Counted from the first letter of the stretch, positions 8,322-16,902 are shown. The stretch is 64,000 bases of DNA from Paenibacillus spiritus (GCF_008710135.1 NZ_VYKK01000004.1:434001-498000); one strand, 5' to 3'. Notes: generated by a model from the sequence alone, not told the origin. Translations and numbers: made by a program.

Positions 8322-9464
8322 CTATCTGGCCGCCGGCTTCAGCTCGGCCACGGCTCTTGCGATCGCCTGCTCCAGCGCGGCGACGTCGGCTTCGGTGTGT
8401 TCGGCGCCCAGACTGATTCTCACGCCGCTCTGCGCCGTCTCCCGGTCCAGTCCCATCGCGAGCAGAACCCGGCTCGGTTCCGCCGTCTTGGAGGAACAGG
8501 CGGACCGGGTGGAGACGATCATGCCCAGCGCTTCGAGCTGCCGGGCCATGACCTCGCCCTTCATCCCGGGAAAGACAAAATGAACGATATGCGGCGCCCC
8601 GTCCATCGGGCTGATAAGCCGCAGCTCCGGCAGGCCGGCCACAAAGCGGGCCAGCCGGTCCCGCAGCGGCCGGAGCCGGGCCGCCTCTGCGGGCCCGTTC
8701 TCGGCGGCCAGCCGCACCGCCTTGGAGGCCGCGACCAGCGCCGGCACATTCTCGGTGCCGGCCCGCAGGCCGCCCTCCTGTCCGCCGCCGGCAAGGAGCG
8801 GAGCCAGCCGCACGCCCCGGCGGACATACAGCAGCCCGGCTCCGCGCGGGCCGCGCAGCTTGTGGGCGGACAGGCTGTACAGGTCCGCGTCCCAGTCCGC
8901 CGGCACCCCCGGCACGCGGCCGAAGCCCTGGACGCCGTCCACATGGTACAGCGTCCGCGGGTTCACGGCCCGGATGGCGCGCCCGATCCCGGCTGAAGGC
9001 TGGAGCGCGCCGGTCTCGTTGTTCACCTGCATGATGCTGACCAGCGCCGTATCCGGCCGGACGGCAGCGGCCACCGCTTCGGGGGTAACCGATCCGTCCG
9101 CCTGCGGATCGACCACCGTCACTTCCCAGCCTTCGTTCGCAAGCTGCACGAAGCTCTCGTAGACGGAAGGATGCTCGATCCGGCTGGTGACCAGATGTCG
9201 GCCGCGCCGGTCCGGATGCCGGGCGGCTCCTTTGACCGCCAGATTATTGCTCTCGGTCGCACCCGAGGTGAACAGAATTTCTTCCGGCTGCGCGCGCAGC
9301 GCCGCGGCGCAGGTGCTCCGGGCCCGTTCCAGCAGCTCCGCCGCCCGTCTGCCCTCTCCGTGCAGAGAAGCCGGATTGGCATAGAAGAGGGGCATCAGCT
9401 GCCCCATCGTCCGGACCACCTCTTCATAAGGAGGCGCAGCAGCGGCATAATCCCAGTAGATCAT
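8322..9464 (-). CDS. Cysteine desulfurase (IscS/NifS class), partner of ThiI
   Basis: 380 residues, class V aminotransferase fold. TSGATESNN holds the cofactor phosphate, SAHKLRGPRG carries the PLP lysine (K202), and the flexible loop STRSACSSKTAEPS contains the catalytic cysteine (C323), as in group I desulfurases. It removes sulfur from cysteine and passes a persulfide to acceptors. Its position directly upstream of thiI indicates a role in 4-thiouridine synthesis, as for B. subtilis NifZ. The start at 9464 (MIYWDYAAA) has an excellent GAGGAGGAG site; the ORF extends upstream to 9638 but that part is unlike the family. Confidence 0.93.
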   Translation of the reverse strand: MIYWDYAAAAPPYEEVVRTMGQLMPLFYANPASLHGEGRRAAELLERARSTCAAALRAQPEEILFTSGATESNNLAVKGAARHPDRRGRHLVTSRIEHPSVYESFVQLANEGWEVTVVDPQADGSVTPEAVAAAVRPDTALVSIMQVNNETGALQPSAGIGRAIRAVNPRTLYHVDGVQGFGRVPGVPADWDADLYSLSAHKLRGPRGAGLLYVRRGVRLAPLLAGGGQEGGLRAGTENVPALVAASKAVRLAAENGPAEAARLRPLRDRLARFVAGLPELRLISPMDGAPHIVHFVFPGMKGEVMARQLEALGMIVSTRSACSSKTAEPSRVLLAMGLDRETAQSGVRISLGAEHTEADVAALEQAIARAVAELKPAAR

Positions 9465-9549
9465 CAGTTCTCTCCTCCTCACAGCTTTTTCGGAACTCCT
9501 TCTAAGCTCCCTCCATAATCCTTCTGTACACAGCGAAAGGACCAAGCTG

Positions 9550-9590
9550 TCCTTCGCTTGATCCTTTCTATTATACCGCGTATAAGATCC
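9550..9590 (-). terminator. Hairpin downstream of the lytic transglycosylase gene
   Basis: GAAAGGACCAAGC and GCTTGATCCTTTC form a 13-bp arm pair with one mismatch around an 8-nt loop. There is no T-run on the minus strand, so termination is only possible. A TATAAT on the minus strand at 9577-9572 overlaps it but has no recognisable -35. Confidence 0.4.
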
Positions 9591-9603
9591 AAATGGATGA
9601 TTT

Positions 9604-10308
9604 CTATTGATCTGCGTATTTCTGCCGGTTCCGCTCAATCTTGGCGATATAATCCTGCGTCTCCTTCGGCAGCCGGTCTATCTGGTCCAGCAGTTCCTGA
9701 TCCGTGCTGACCCCAAGCTTGAGCACCCGGCCCGGTCCGGCATTGTAGGCGGCCAGCGCCATGTTCACCTGGCCTCCGAACCGCTTGAGCTGATAGGATA
9801 AATATTTGACTCCGCCGTCGATGTTCTGCGCCGGGTCGAAGGGATCGGAGACGCCCAGCCCTGCGGCCGTGCCGTCCATAAGCTGCATCAGCCCCTTCGC
9901 GCCCGCGGAAGATTCCACATTGGGATTGAAGGAGGATTCGGCATCGATGACCGCTTTGATAAGGTCGCCGGGAACGCCGTATTTGGCACTGGCTGCCTGA
10001 ATCAAATCCTCATAATCCGTGGGACGCCCTGCCCCACCTCCGAGAGAGACGCCGGAAATGGCTCCGCTGACCGATCCGCCGGAATCCAGCCGCTGCCACA
10101 GAAGCGCATCGGTATCCAGCGTTCCCTTGGCCAGGGCCGCCGCCGTGTCCGATATTCCTTCCTTCTGTCTGCCCTCCAGCAGCTTCGCGAACTTCACTTC
10201 GCCGCCCCCTTCGGAAGCGGATGCGGACGCCGCCGCGCCGACCGAGCTTCTCAGACTGACCCATCTTAGTTGTCCCGATACTGCGGGCACTGCAGAGCTT
10301 GCATTCAT
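9604..10308 (-). CDS. Lytic transglycosylase (SLT-domain) protein
   Basis: 234 residues. The C-terminal half is a soluble-lytic-transglycosylase domain: AVIDAESSFNP contains the catalytic Glu, then GAKGLMQLMDGTA and NMALAAYNAGPGRV. The N-terminal half is low-complexity with no signal peptide. The start at 10308 has GGGGAGG nine bases upstream. SLT enzymes cleave peptidoglycan glycan strands to 1,6-anhydro ends. The absence of an export signal resembles the small transglycosylases such as B. subtilis YjbJ; how it reaches the wall cannot be seen. Confidence 0.9.
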   Translation of the reverse strand: MNASSAVPAVSGQLRWVSLRSSVGAAASASASEGGGEVKFAKLLEGRQKEGISDTAAALAKGTLDTDALLWQRLDSGGSVSGAISGVSLGGGAGRPTDYEDLIQAASAKYGVPGDLIKAVIDAESSFNPNVESSAGAKGLMQLMDGTAAGLGVSDPFDPAQNIDGGVKYLSYQLKRFGGQVNMALAAYNAGPGRVLKLGVSTDQELLDQIDRLPKETQDYIAKIERNRQKYADQ

Positions 10309-10402
10309 GTGGATATTTCCTCCCCGCCTCATTCTACTCTTTTTATCGGACGGGACGGGGCGGGAATGAAGCTCCGGGCGGCAAGAAGACCGAACACCGA
10401 CA

Positions 10403-10457
10403 GGAAGCCGCCTATAAGCGCCCTGATCGGAACAGGACGCTTGATAGGGCGGCTTCC
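10403..10457. repeat. Long imperfect hairpin between two minus-strand genes
   Basis: GGAAGCCGCCTATAAGCG at 10403-10420 pairs with CGCTTGATAGGGCGGCTTCC at 10438-10457 with two single-base bulges. The loop can form a further CCTG/CAGG pair. No T-run follows on either strand, so a simple intrinsic terminator is not supported. It may be a processing or mRNA-stability element. Confidence 0.5.
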
Positions 10458-10498
10458 CGCGGCTTTGCCGATGTCCCTCTTCCCGGAAGAGAAGGGGC

Positions 10499-10876
10499 TC
10501 AGCGCGTCAGAGGAACCAGTACCAGATAACTCAGACTCGACAGGATGCCCAGGCCGATCGCCCAGGCCCCGACCGTCTTCTGCTTGCGGGCATAGGCGTA
10601 GCCCCCCAGCACGATGGCGGCCGGGCCAAGAAGAATGGACCAGATGAAGAGGGAAGCGATGCCCAGTGCGAGGCCCACGTAACCGGTCGTCCGGTTCGCT
10701 TCCTGCTCCCGGGCCTTCCCTTCTTCCCGCCCGTCTGCCGTTACGCCCTGCTCCGGCGAAGACAGTGCCCCTACTTCCGCCGCGTATTCCTCGCGGTGCT
10801 CCGGCGACTTGCGCGGATAATCTACCCGGCGCGGCCGCAGTATAATCGTCTTGCGTCTCGGGTTATCGCGGTCCAT
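10499..10876 (-). CDS. Small two-helix membrane protein (DUF4190-like)
   Basis: 125 residues: a charged N-terminal half of about 65 residues (rich in Arg, Glu, Lys) followed by two hydrophobic helices, GYVGLALGIASLFIWSILLGPAAIVLGGYAYARK and AWAIGLGILSSLSYLVLV. The arrangement of the helices with a short GYAYARKQ turn resembles DUF4190 proteins. GGAGGGC five bases before the ATG at 10876 sets the start. No function is known for this type of protein. Confidence 0.7.
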   Translation of the reverse strand: MDRDNPRRKTIILRPRRVDYPRKSPEHREEYAAEVGALSSPEQGVTADGREEGKAREQEANRTTGYVGLALGIASLFIWSILLGPAAIVLGGYAYARKQKTVGAWAIGLGILSSLSYLVLVPLTR

Positions 10877-10885
10877 GGCGCCCTC

Positions 10886-11113
10886 CTAGGATTTCGGCTT
10901 GAACGTCAGACAGCAGGTCGCGGAGGAGTTCGGCGCGACGTCGCGATGATTCTTATCCAGCGTCATTTCCTCGGCAAATTCTTCCTTGAAGCGGCTGCCC
11001 GTATGCTTGTCGATCTCGATGATGATCTCCTCGGCCCGGCAGATGTTGCGTTCTCCCCAATAGCTGCAGTTGCTTACGCTGCAATTGACCACCGTTTTGG
11101 CGGTATCATTCAT
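10886..11113 (-). CDS. DUF1540 domain-containing small protein
   Basis: 75 residues with the cysteine pattern CSVSNCSYWGERNICRAEEI, which is the core of DUF1540, and a further CC pair near the C terminus. The start at 11113 is preceded by GAGGTGAT; the GTG at 11122 lies within that site. The four spaced cysteines suggest metal binding, which is an inference. It ends 9 bp before the following minus-strand gene and may be cotranscribed with it. Confidence 0.85.
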   Translation of the reverse strand: MNDTAKTVVNCSVSNCSYWGERNICRAEEIIIEIDKHTGSRFKEEFAEEMTLDKNHRDVAPNSSATCCLTFKPKS

Positions 11114-11225
11114 TAGGATCACCTCGCCGGTTAATGTAACCGCAGGCTCGGCTCCTTATGCGCAGCAAGTTGTTCCGGCCAAGGCGGCGGCCCGGCTGAA
11201 TCCGAAGTCTCTCGGGCGGAACAGC

Positions 11226-11249
11226 AAAAAACCTCCCCGGCTGGGAGGC
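11226..11249 (-). terminator. Terminator after the YpuI-like gene
   Basis: On the minus strand CCTCCCAGCCGGGGAGG is followed by a run of six T residues. It sits 23 bp beyond the stop of the YpuI-like gene and separates it from the DUF1540 gene. Confidence 0.88.
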
Positions 11250-11271
11250 CGAGAAGGTCATGAACGCGGCG

Positions 11272-11766
11272 CTACACCTGATTCTGCATGCGCCGTTCAG
11301 TCAAGTAATCATTCTCATAATAGGTAAGATCGTCCCGAAGCTCTTCATACACCTTCGTGATCTCCAGGATGATATCCCGCGCCGGGCGAACCGGCTTCTT
11401 GCGGAAACGGATGGCATCCTGCCCGGTATACGCATAGCGTCCGTCCTCGGAGTAGCTCTCGCTCTTCGGATAGAAGAAGTTGTTCACTCCGTAATGATAC
11501 GTATTGTACAGCGCCTTCTGCGCAAAATCGACGTCGAACTGGGCTCTGCGAAGGGCGACGCCCAGCTTCTCGTAAGACATCTCCGAGAAGACCAGCAGAT
11601 GCCGAAGGTCCGACAGAAATCCTTCATAGAAACGGGTTGCATCTTCATCGTCACCCGGATCCAGTTGAGGCAGGGCGTAGTGGTTCAGAAAAAACTCCAT
11701 TTTGTCGATGGCTGATTTAAGTTTTTCTCTCGTCGTTTCGCACAGCTTCTGGACATTGGCTGACAT
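11272..11766 (-). CDS. YpuI family protein (DUF3907)
   Basis: 164 residues, acidic, predicted helical and soluble, with no signal or membrane segment. The order SANVQKLCETTREKLKSAIDKMEFFLNHY, then FVDFAQ-like VDFAQKALYNTYHYGVNNFFYPK and ALRFRKKPVRP matches the YpuI/DUF3907 family of Bacillales as I remember it. The start at 11766 has GGGGGAG seven bases upstream; the in-frame extension to 11829 has none. The family has no established function. Confidence 0.75.
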   Translation of the reverse strand: MSANVQKLCETTREKLKSAIDKMEFFLNHYALPQLDPGDDEDATRFYEGFLSDLRHLLVFSEMSYEKLGVALRRAQFDVDFAQKALYNTYHYGVNNFFYPKSESYSEDGRYAYTGQDAIRFRKKPVRPARDIILEITKVYEELRDDLTYYENDYLTERRMQNQV

Positions 11767-11823
11767 GGCGGTGCTCCCCCTTAAAGTTCCAGCTAGTATT
11801 GGATGGTGAAGTAACATACTTCC

Positions 11824-11852
11824 TTGCAATAATTACGCTTTCCTGCTTATAT
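11824..11852 (+). promoter_or_regulatory. Possible promoter of the subtilase gene
   Basis: TTGCAA (11824-11829) and TTATAT (11847-11852) with a 17-bp spacer, giving a leader of about 130 nt before the GTG start. Confidence 0.4.
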
Positions 11853-11989
11853 CCTACCATAAAAACGGGACCGGCGGTATCCTTTTTGCGTCCCGCCCGT
11901 CAGGCTTTTCGGTATGCATAATTCTGCGCGGCTTCCCGCAACCTAACGGAAAGATGTCTACGCATGAATGAAAGGAGCCTGATTGATCC

Positions 11990-13870
11990 GTGTCCCGAAA
12001 AAATGCGGCCATCGCTCTCTCCCTGACGGCGGTTCTGGCCGTCTCCGTGCTCGCTGCCCGTCCAGACCGGAAAGGCAACACTGCCGCCCCGGAGCCCGCT
12101 CCGCCTGCACCCGCCGCCGAGCAGCAGCTCAAAAGCTCGCAGATGGACCGGGATGTCATGGCTACCCGGGCCATCGCCTCGGCCGACCTCGGCCATGATC
12201 TGGAGCGCCTGCTGGCCGTTTCCCCCGGGAGCGGCAAAGGCAAGGCCCTTCCGGACCGGGCCGCCGCGCTGCAGCGCACCCACAAGCACATCGCGATGCT
12301 GATGTGGATTGATTTTGACCTGAACCAGGTCCGAACCTTCACCTCCCGTTCCCCGAAGGGCAGCGAGGCCGAGATGAAGCAGATGCGCCGCTACCTTGCC
12401 GCCGCCAAGAAGGCGCTCAAAGCGCACCGGACGTACGAATCCCCTTCTTTCCGCGTCGGGGACCGGTCCTACCGGCTGCTCGGACAGCGCAGCGAAGACG
12501 GCCGCACCGGCGTAATCGCCCTGCTTGACCAGGACCTGCTGAGCAAGGTCGAGGAACATCAGCGCAAGAACCTCCGGCTGATTCCCTATCCCCAGGAGGG
12601 CCGCTACCGCGTGGAATCGGTCCACACCGATACGCTACGGGACATGACGGTCAAGACCGGGCACGACAACGAGAACGCCAGCCACTATTACGAGAACGAG
12701 ATTGTCGTCCGCTTCCGGAACGGCCATCCGACCGGCCGGCAGCTCCGGACGATCGCCCGGGACATTCACGGGGGTAGCCCGAGAAAGATCGGGTACGCCT
12801 ACATTTTTAAATCCGCCGACATGAATTTCTCGCAGCTCCGGACCTACTTCGCCTACAAATGGCATCCGCAGTATACGGAGCCTCACTATCTGTATTTAAC
12901 CAATGACCGCGTCGTTGCCCAAACTTCGGATGAAATCATGCCGAACGACCTGCTCTTCTCGGCTTATCAGTGGAACCTGCCGGCGATCGAAACCGGGAAA
13001 GGCTGGGCACTTACGCGCGGAAGCGGGGACTGCATCGTAGCGGTGGTGGATACCGGGGTGCAGAAGGACCATCCCGATCTTCAGGGACAGCTGCTGAACG
13101 GTTACAATGCGGTGACGGGCGGCGGTTCGGTTCCCGATGACGATGTCGGGCACGGCACCCATGTCTCGGGCATCATCGGAGCTCTGGTGAACAACGGCGA
13201 GGGCGTGGCGGGGATTAGCTGGTACAACAAGATTTTGCCGGTAAAAGCGCTCGACGCGAGCGGCGCGGGCACGACCTATTCCGTCGCCGAAGGCATCATC
13301 TGGGCCGCCGATCACGGCGCCCGGGTCATCAACCTCAGCCTCGGCAATTACGCCGATTCGCAGTTCCTGCACGATGCCGTCAAGTATGCCTACGACCGGG
13401 ATATTGTGCTCGTCTCCGCTACCGGCAACGACAATACGGAACGGCCCGGCTACCCGGCCGCCTATCCCGAGGTGCTCGCCGTCGGCGCTACCAATGCGGG
13501 GGCGGAGCGCGCCTCCTTCTCCAACTACGGCGATTACGTCGATGTCTGCGCCCCCGGCGAATCCATCGCCAGCACTTACATCGGCAGCCAGTATGCCGCC
13601 CTGTCCGGCACGTCGATGGCCAGCCCGCATGTCGCTGCGCTCGCAGGCCTGGTCCGCTCGCTGAACCCCGACCTGACGAACAAGGAGGTCGTCGAGCTGA
13701 TGAAGAAGAACGCCACCGATCTCGGCTCGCCGGGCCACGATAAATACTTCGGCTGGGGACAGGTCGATATCTACCGGACCCTGGCCGCCGCAGCCGGGGA
13801 AGATACGCCCCTTCAGCTCTGGCCGCAGCGGGTGCGGGAGAAGATCCGGCGGCTTGAGAGCCGGGAGTAG
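11990..13870 (+). CDS. Secreted S8 family serine peptidase (subtilase)
   Basis: 626 residues. A short signal peptide (MSRKNAAIALSLTAVLAVSVLA) precedes a pro-region of more than 300 residues. The catalytic domain carries all subtilisin motifs: D354 in VVDTGVQ, H388 in GHGTHVSG, oxyanion N480 in SATGNDN and S542 in SGTSMASPHVAALAG. The start is a GTG with AAAGGAG 12 nt upstream; no earlier in-frame start exists because of a stop at 11984. The pro-region is much longer than the roughly 80 residues typical of subtilisin, and within it FKSADMNFSQLRTYFAYKWHPQYTEPHY-like sequence lies next to the catalytic domain. It is probably an extracellular degradative protease. There is no clear terminator after it. 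Confidence 0.95.
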   Translation: MSRKNAAIALSLTAVLAVSVLAARPDRKGNTAAPEPAPPAPAAEQQLKSSQMDRDVMATRAIASADLGHDLERLLAVSPGSGKGKALPDRAAALQRTHKHIAMLMWIDFDLNQVRTFTSRSPKGSEAEMKQMRRYLAAAKKALKAHRTYESPSFRVGDRSYRLLGQRSEDGRTGVIALLDQDLLSKVEEHQRKNLRLIPYPQEGRYRVESVHTDTLRDMTVKTGHDNENASHYYENEIVVRFRNGHPTGRQLRTIARDIHGGSPRKIGYAYIFKSADMNFSQLRTYFAYKWHPQYTEPHYLYLTNDRVVAQTSDEIMPNDLLFSAYQWNLPAIETGKGWALTRGSGDCIVAVVDTGVQKDHPDLQGQLLNGYNAVTGGGSVPDDDVGHGTHVSGIIGALVNNGEGVAGISWYNKILPVKALDASGAGTTYSVAEGIIWAADHGARVINLSLGNYADSQFLHDAVKYAYDRDIVLVSATGNDNTERPGYPAAYPEVLAVGATNAGAERASFSNYGDYVDVCAPGESIASTYIGSQYAALSGTSMASPHVAALAGLVRSLNPDLTNKEVVELMKKNATDLGSPGHDKYFGWGQVDIYRTLAAAAGEDTPLQLWPQRVREKIRRLESRE

Positions 13871-13986
13871 ACCGGGGGACCCGCAGCTTCGCTGGTCGCG
13901 CGCGGCTTATGGGCCGGTCCGAAGCGCCACAGCATGCAAGGCGCTGCGTCCGGGAGGAGGCGGCGGCTTAGCGGCCGGGCTTGCGC

Positions 13987-15426
13987 TTACGCCCGCGCCA
14001 GATGCCGGGCCAGCAGCGGAAGCAGCAGCCGCAGGGCCCGCTCCGTATCCGCCTCGCTCAGAATCGAGTAGCAGATTCGGATGTGGCGGGAGCGGGCTTC
14101 GTCGGTGCGGCATACGCTGCCCGGCAGAAAGGATACGCCGGCCGCTGCGGCGTCGGCGGCCAGCGCGGCCGTGTCCAGCGGCCGCGGCAGGGACAGCCAC
14201 AGGCAGAGTCCGCCCTCCGGGGCGGTCCAGCCCACACCGGGCGGCGCGATTTCCGAGAGGATCCGCGCCGCCTTCTCCATGCGCCGGCGCAGCGCGGCGC
14301 GGAGCCCCGCCGCATAGGCGTCATAGCGCCCGGCGATGAAGGGCAGCAGCGCGCGCTGCGTCAGGAGCGGGCTGCCGAGATCGCTGGCGGACTTGGCCGC
14401 GATCAGCCGGGTCAGCACATCGCCGTCGGCGGCCAGAGCGGCGAGCCGGAAGCCGGGCGCCAGCATTTTGCTGAAGCTTTTGAGATAGAGCACATGCCCG
14501 TCGGTATCCAGCGATTTGATCGGGGGCGGCGGCGGGCTGCCGAAGTAGAGGTCGCTGAACGGATCGTCCTCCAAGATCAGGGCGCCGTACGCCTGGGCCA
14601 CCTCCAGCAGCGCCCGCCTTCTTCGCTCGCCGAGCGTCACGCCGCTCGGGTTCTGGTACGTCGGAACGGTATAAATCAGCTTGGGCGGCCGTTCATCGCA
14701 CATCCTTAGAAGCATATCCACCCGCATGCCGTCCCGGTCGGTGGGAACGAACGCCATGCGCGCGCCCCGGCCGGCCCACAGATCAATGGCCCCCGTATAG
14801 CTCGGATCCTCCAGATAGACAACATCGCCCGGCCCGACAAAAGTCCGGGCCACAAGATCAATGCCCTGCTGGGCTCCGCTGGTCACCAGCACCCGCTCCG
14901 GCTCCGCGGCAATCCCCCTTTGACGAAGATGCCGGGCCATCGTCGCCCTCAGCTCATAATCCCCTTGGAAATTCCCGTACGCCGACATCAGTTCCGGCTG
15001 CCCGGTCACCAGCTTCGCCACGCTCCCTCCAAGCTCCCGAAGCGGAAGAAGACTCTCATGAATGGCCGCCAGGTGAAGCGGATAGCGCATTTCCCGGTCA
15101 TCGAAATTCCGCCACAGCTGCGCCCGGGGCAGGCAATCGTTCAGCCTCTCCTGCCAGGCATAGCCCGAACGCTCCTTCCCCGGGGCCGCCTGCTTCACAT
15201 AGCATCCGATTCCGTGCCGGCGTTCAATCCAGCCCTCCCGCTCCAGCTCGGCGTACGCCTTGCCCGCCGTCACCTGACTGACACCCAGCTCGCGGGCCAG
15301 ATTCCGGATCGACGGCAGCAGCGCTCCCGGCGCCAGCAGCCCGGAAGCAATGCGGTGTCCCAGCGCCTCCGCAATCTGCAACGGAAGCGGTGGGGCCCCT
15401 CCCGACCGGTCCAGTCCAATCTGCAT
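13987..15426 (-). CDS. MocR-type transcriptional regulator (GntR helix-turn-helix fused to aminotransferase fold)
   Basis: 479 residues. Residues about 12-78 form a GntR-type winged helix (LPLQIAEALGHRIASGLL, then LARELGVSQVTAGKAYAELEREGWI). The rest is a fold-type I aminotransferase domain with the PLP lysine K320 in LKSFSKMLAPGFR. MocR proteins use PLP or PLP-amino acid adducts as effectors; the best known, PdxR, controls vitamin B6 synthesis. Here the divergent neighbour is a stand-alone aminotransferase, so regulation of that gene is the simplest inference. GGGAGG lies nine bases before the ATG. Two direct repeats in the intergenic region are probable binding sites. Confidence 0.93.
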   Translation of the reverse strand: MQIGLDRSGGAPPLPLQIAEALGHRIASGLLAPGALLPSIRNLARELGVSQVTAGKAYAELEREGWIERRHGIGCYVKQAAPGKERSGYAWQERLNDCLPRAQLWRNFDDREMRYPLHLAAIHESLLPLRELGGSVAKLVTGQPELMSAYGNFQGDYELRATMARHLRQRGIAAEPERVLVTSGAQQGIDLVARTFVGPGDVVYLEDPSYTGAIDLWAGRGARMAFVPTDRDGMRVDMLLRMCDERPPKLIYTVPTYQNPSGVTLGERRRRALLEVAQAYGALILEDDPFSDLYFGSPPPPPIKSLDTDGHVLYLKSFSKMLAPGFRLAALAADGDVLTRLIAAKSASDLGSPLLTQRALLPFIAGRYDAYAAGLRAALRRRMEKAARILSEIAPPGVGWTAPEGGLCLWLSLPRPLDTAALAADAAAAGVSFLPGSVCRTDEARSRHIRICYSILSEADTERALRLLLPLLARHLARA

Positions 15427-15441
15427 CCTCTCCCGCCTCCC

Positions 15442-15470
15442 ACTGTTATACCGAGCCCTTTACTGTTATA
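15442..15470. promoter_or_regulatory. Direct-repeat operator, probable MocR binding site
   Basis: ACTGTTATA occurs exactly at 15442-15450 and again at 15462-15470, 20 bp start to start, i.e. two helical turns. A weaker copy, GCTATGATA, follows at 15481. MocR regulators such as PdxR are known to bind direct repeats between divergent genes. Confidence 0.7.
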
Positions 15471-15488
15471 GCTTCCTGCCGCTATGAT
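15460..15488 (+). promoter_or_regulatory. Putative promoter of the aminotransferase gene
   Basis: TTACTG (15460-15465) and TATGAT (15483-15488) with a 17-bp spacer. The second operator repeat overlaps the -35 box, so the regulator could act by contacting or blocking polymerase. Confidence 0.6.
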
Positions 15489-15521
15489 ACCATCAAAATC
15501 AACGGCAAGGGAGCGTTTCTC

Positions 15522-16739
15522 ATGAATTACCGATATTCCGCCGCAGCCCGGAACCTGGGCAGCTCAGCCGTCCGCGAGATTCTCAAGCTTACCCAAGGCG
15601 GCGACATGATCTCCCTGGCGGGAGGCCTTCCCGCCGAAGATCTGTTCCCGCTAGAAGCGGTCCGCTCCGCCTATGAGAGCGTCTTCCGGGAGGACCGCGG
15701 GGTGCTTCAGTACGGCTTGACCGAGGGCTACGCCCCGCTGCGCGGGACCATCGCCGACCGTCTTCGGCATCAGGGCATGCCCGTCTCGGCGGACGAACTC
15801 CTGCTTACGACCGGTTCCCAGCAGGCGATTGACCTAATCTGCCGAACGCTGATCGACCCCGGCGATGCCGTGCTGGTGGAGTCGCCTACATACTTGGCCG
15901 CTCTCCAGGTTCTGGGCTCGTACCGGGCGAAGATCATTCCCGTCGACGGGGATGAGCACGGCATGGACCCGGACGATCTGGAGCGCAAGCTGGCGCTCCA
16001 CCGCCCGAAGCTGCTCTATGCCGTTCCAACCTTCGGCAATCCGACCGGGCATACGTGGAGCTCTGCGCGCCGGCTCGCGGTCGTTGAGGCCTGCCGGCGG
16101 CACGGCACGCCGATTCTGGAAGATAACCCGTACGGCGAATTATCCTTCGCTCCCTCCGGCCAGCTCCCGCCTCCGTCTCTCTCCGCCGTCGCCCACTCCC
16201 TCGGCTGCGGGGATCTCGTCCTCTACACCGGCACCTTCTCCAAAATCGTAGCCCCCGCCCTCCGCACAGGCTGGATCGCTGCCGACCGCTCGCTGATTGC
16301 CGTGCTGGCCCGGGCGAAGCAGGCTGCCGATCTGCACTCCGGCACGGTGGACCAGCGCGCGCTGGAGGCGCTGCTGCGGAACTTCGATCTGGCGGGCCAT
16401 ATCGCCGCCGTCTCTCTGGAATACGGCGTCCGCATGAAGCGCCTCTCCGCCGAGCTGGCCGCCCGCGCCTGGGAAGGCGCCGTCTGGAACGAGCCCGAAG
16501 GCGGCATGTTCCTGTGGCTGGAACTCGCTCCCGGCATCGAGACGGCGCGGCTGCTGCCGCTCGCTCTGGAGCAGGGCGTCGCCTTCGTGCCCGGCGAAGT
16601 CTTCTTCGCCGGCGAGCCCCGGCGGAATACGATGCGTCTGAACTTCACCCACACGCCGCCGGAGCGGGTTCCGGCCGCCGCGGACCGACTGGAACGGGCG
16701 CTTGCCGGCTACAGGGCTGCGGCAAGCGTACAGAGCTGA
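15522..16739 (+). CDS. PLP-dependent aminotransferase, MocR/2-aminoadipate class
   Basis: 405 residues, no DNA-binding domain. The fold-type I signature is clear: LAGGLPAEDLFP near the N terminus, TTGSQQAIDLI, YAVPTFGNPTGHTW and the PLP lysine K241 in GTFSKIVAPALRTGW; C-terminal GMFLWLEL and RLNFTHTP complete it. It resembles 2-aminoadipate/branched-chain aminotransferases (LysN-like), but the substrate cannot be told from sequence. The start at 15522 has AAGGGAG eight bases upstream. It is divergent from a MocR regulator that shares its aminotransferase fold, and it ends at a good terminator. Confidence 0.92.
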   Translation: MNYRYSAAARNLGSSAVREILKLTQGGDMISLAGGLPAEDLFPLEAVRSAYESVFREDRGVLQYGLTEGYAPLRGTIADRLRHQGMPVSADELLLTTGSQQAIDLICRTLIDPGDAVLVESPTYLAALQVLGSYRAKIIPVDGDEHGMDPDDLERKLALHRPKLLYAVPTFGNPTGHTWSSARRLAVVEACRRHGTPILEDNPYGELSFAPSGQLPPPSLSAVAHSLGCGDLVLYTGTFSKIVAPALRTGWIAADRSLIAVLARAKQAADLHSGTVDQRALEALLRNFDLAGHIAAVSLEYGVRMKRLSAELAARAWEGAVWNEPEGGMFLWLELAPGIETARLLPLALEQGVAFVPGEVFFAGEPRRNTMRLNFTHTPPERVPAAADRLERALAGYRAAASVQS

Positions 16740-16745
16740 AGACAC

Positions 16746-16783
16746 AAACGGCGCCTACGCAATCCGCAGAGCGCCGCTTTTTC
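16746..16783 (+). terminator. Terminator of the aminotransferase gene
   Basis: CGGCGC at 16749-16754 and GCGCCG at 16771-16776 with a partly paired loop, followed by TTTTT. It starts seven bases after the stop codon. Confidence 0.8.
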
Positions 16784-16862
16784 CTGCACGGCAGCTATTA
16801 TGGCCCATTCACCTCTCCCAAGCGATTACTCCGGCAGAATTCATCACGTTCATCCTATATAT

Positions 16863-16902
16863 AAAAAAAACGGCGGCGCCTGCATCTGCAGCGCGCCGCC
16901 GT
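16863..16902 (-). terminator. Terminator of rnpB
   Basis: On the minus strand ACGGCGGCGC and GCGCCGCCGT flank a short loop and are followed by eight T residues. It lies about 50 bp past the 3' end of the RNase P RNA. Confidence 0.92.

Noticed and set aside
9572..9577. TATAAT on the minus strand as promoter of the cysteine desulfurase gene
   Set aside because: No hexamer resembling TTGACA at 16-18 bp spacing and no extended -10, so I did not list it as a promoter.
12635..13738. Minus-strand frames within the subtilase gene
   Set aside because: Antisense shadows; the plus-strand subtilase has an intact catalytic triad and signal peptide.
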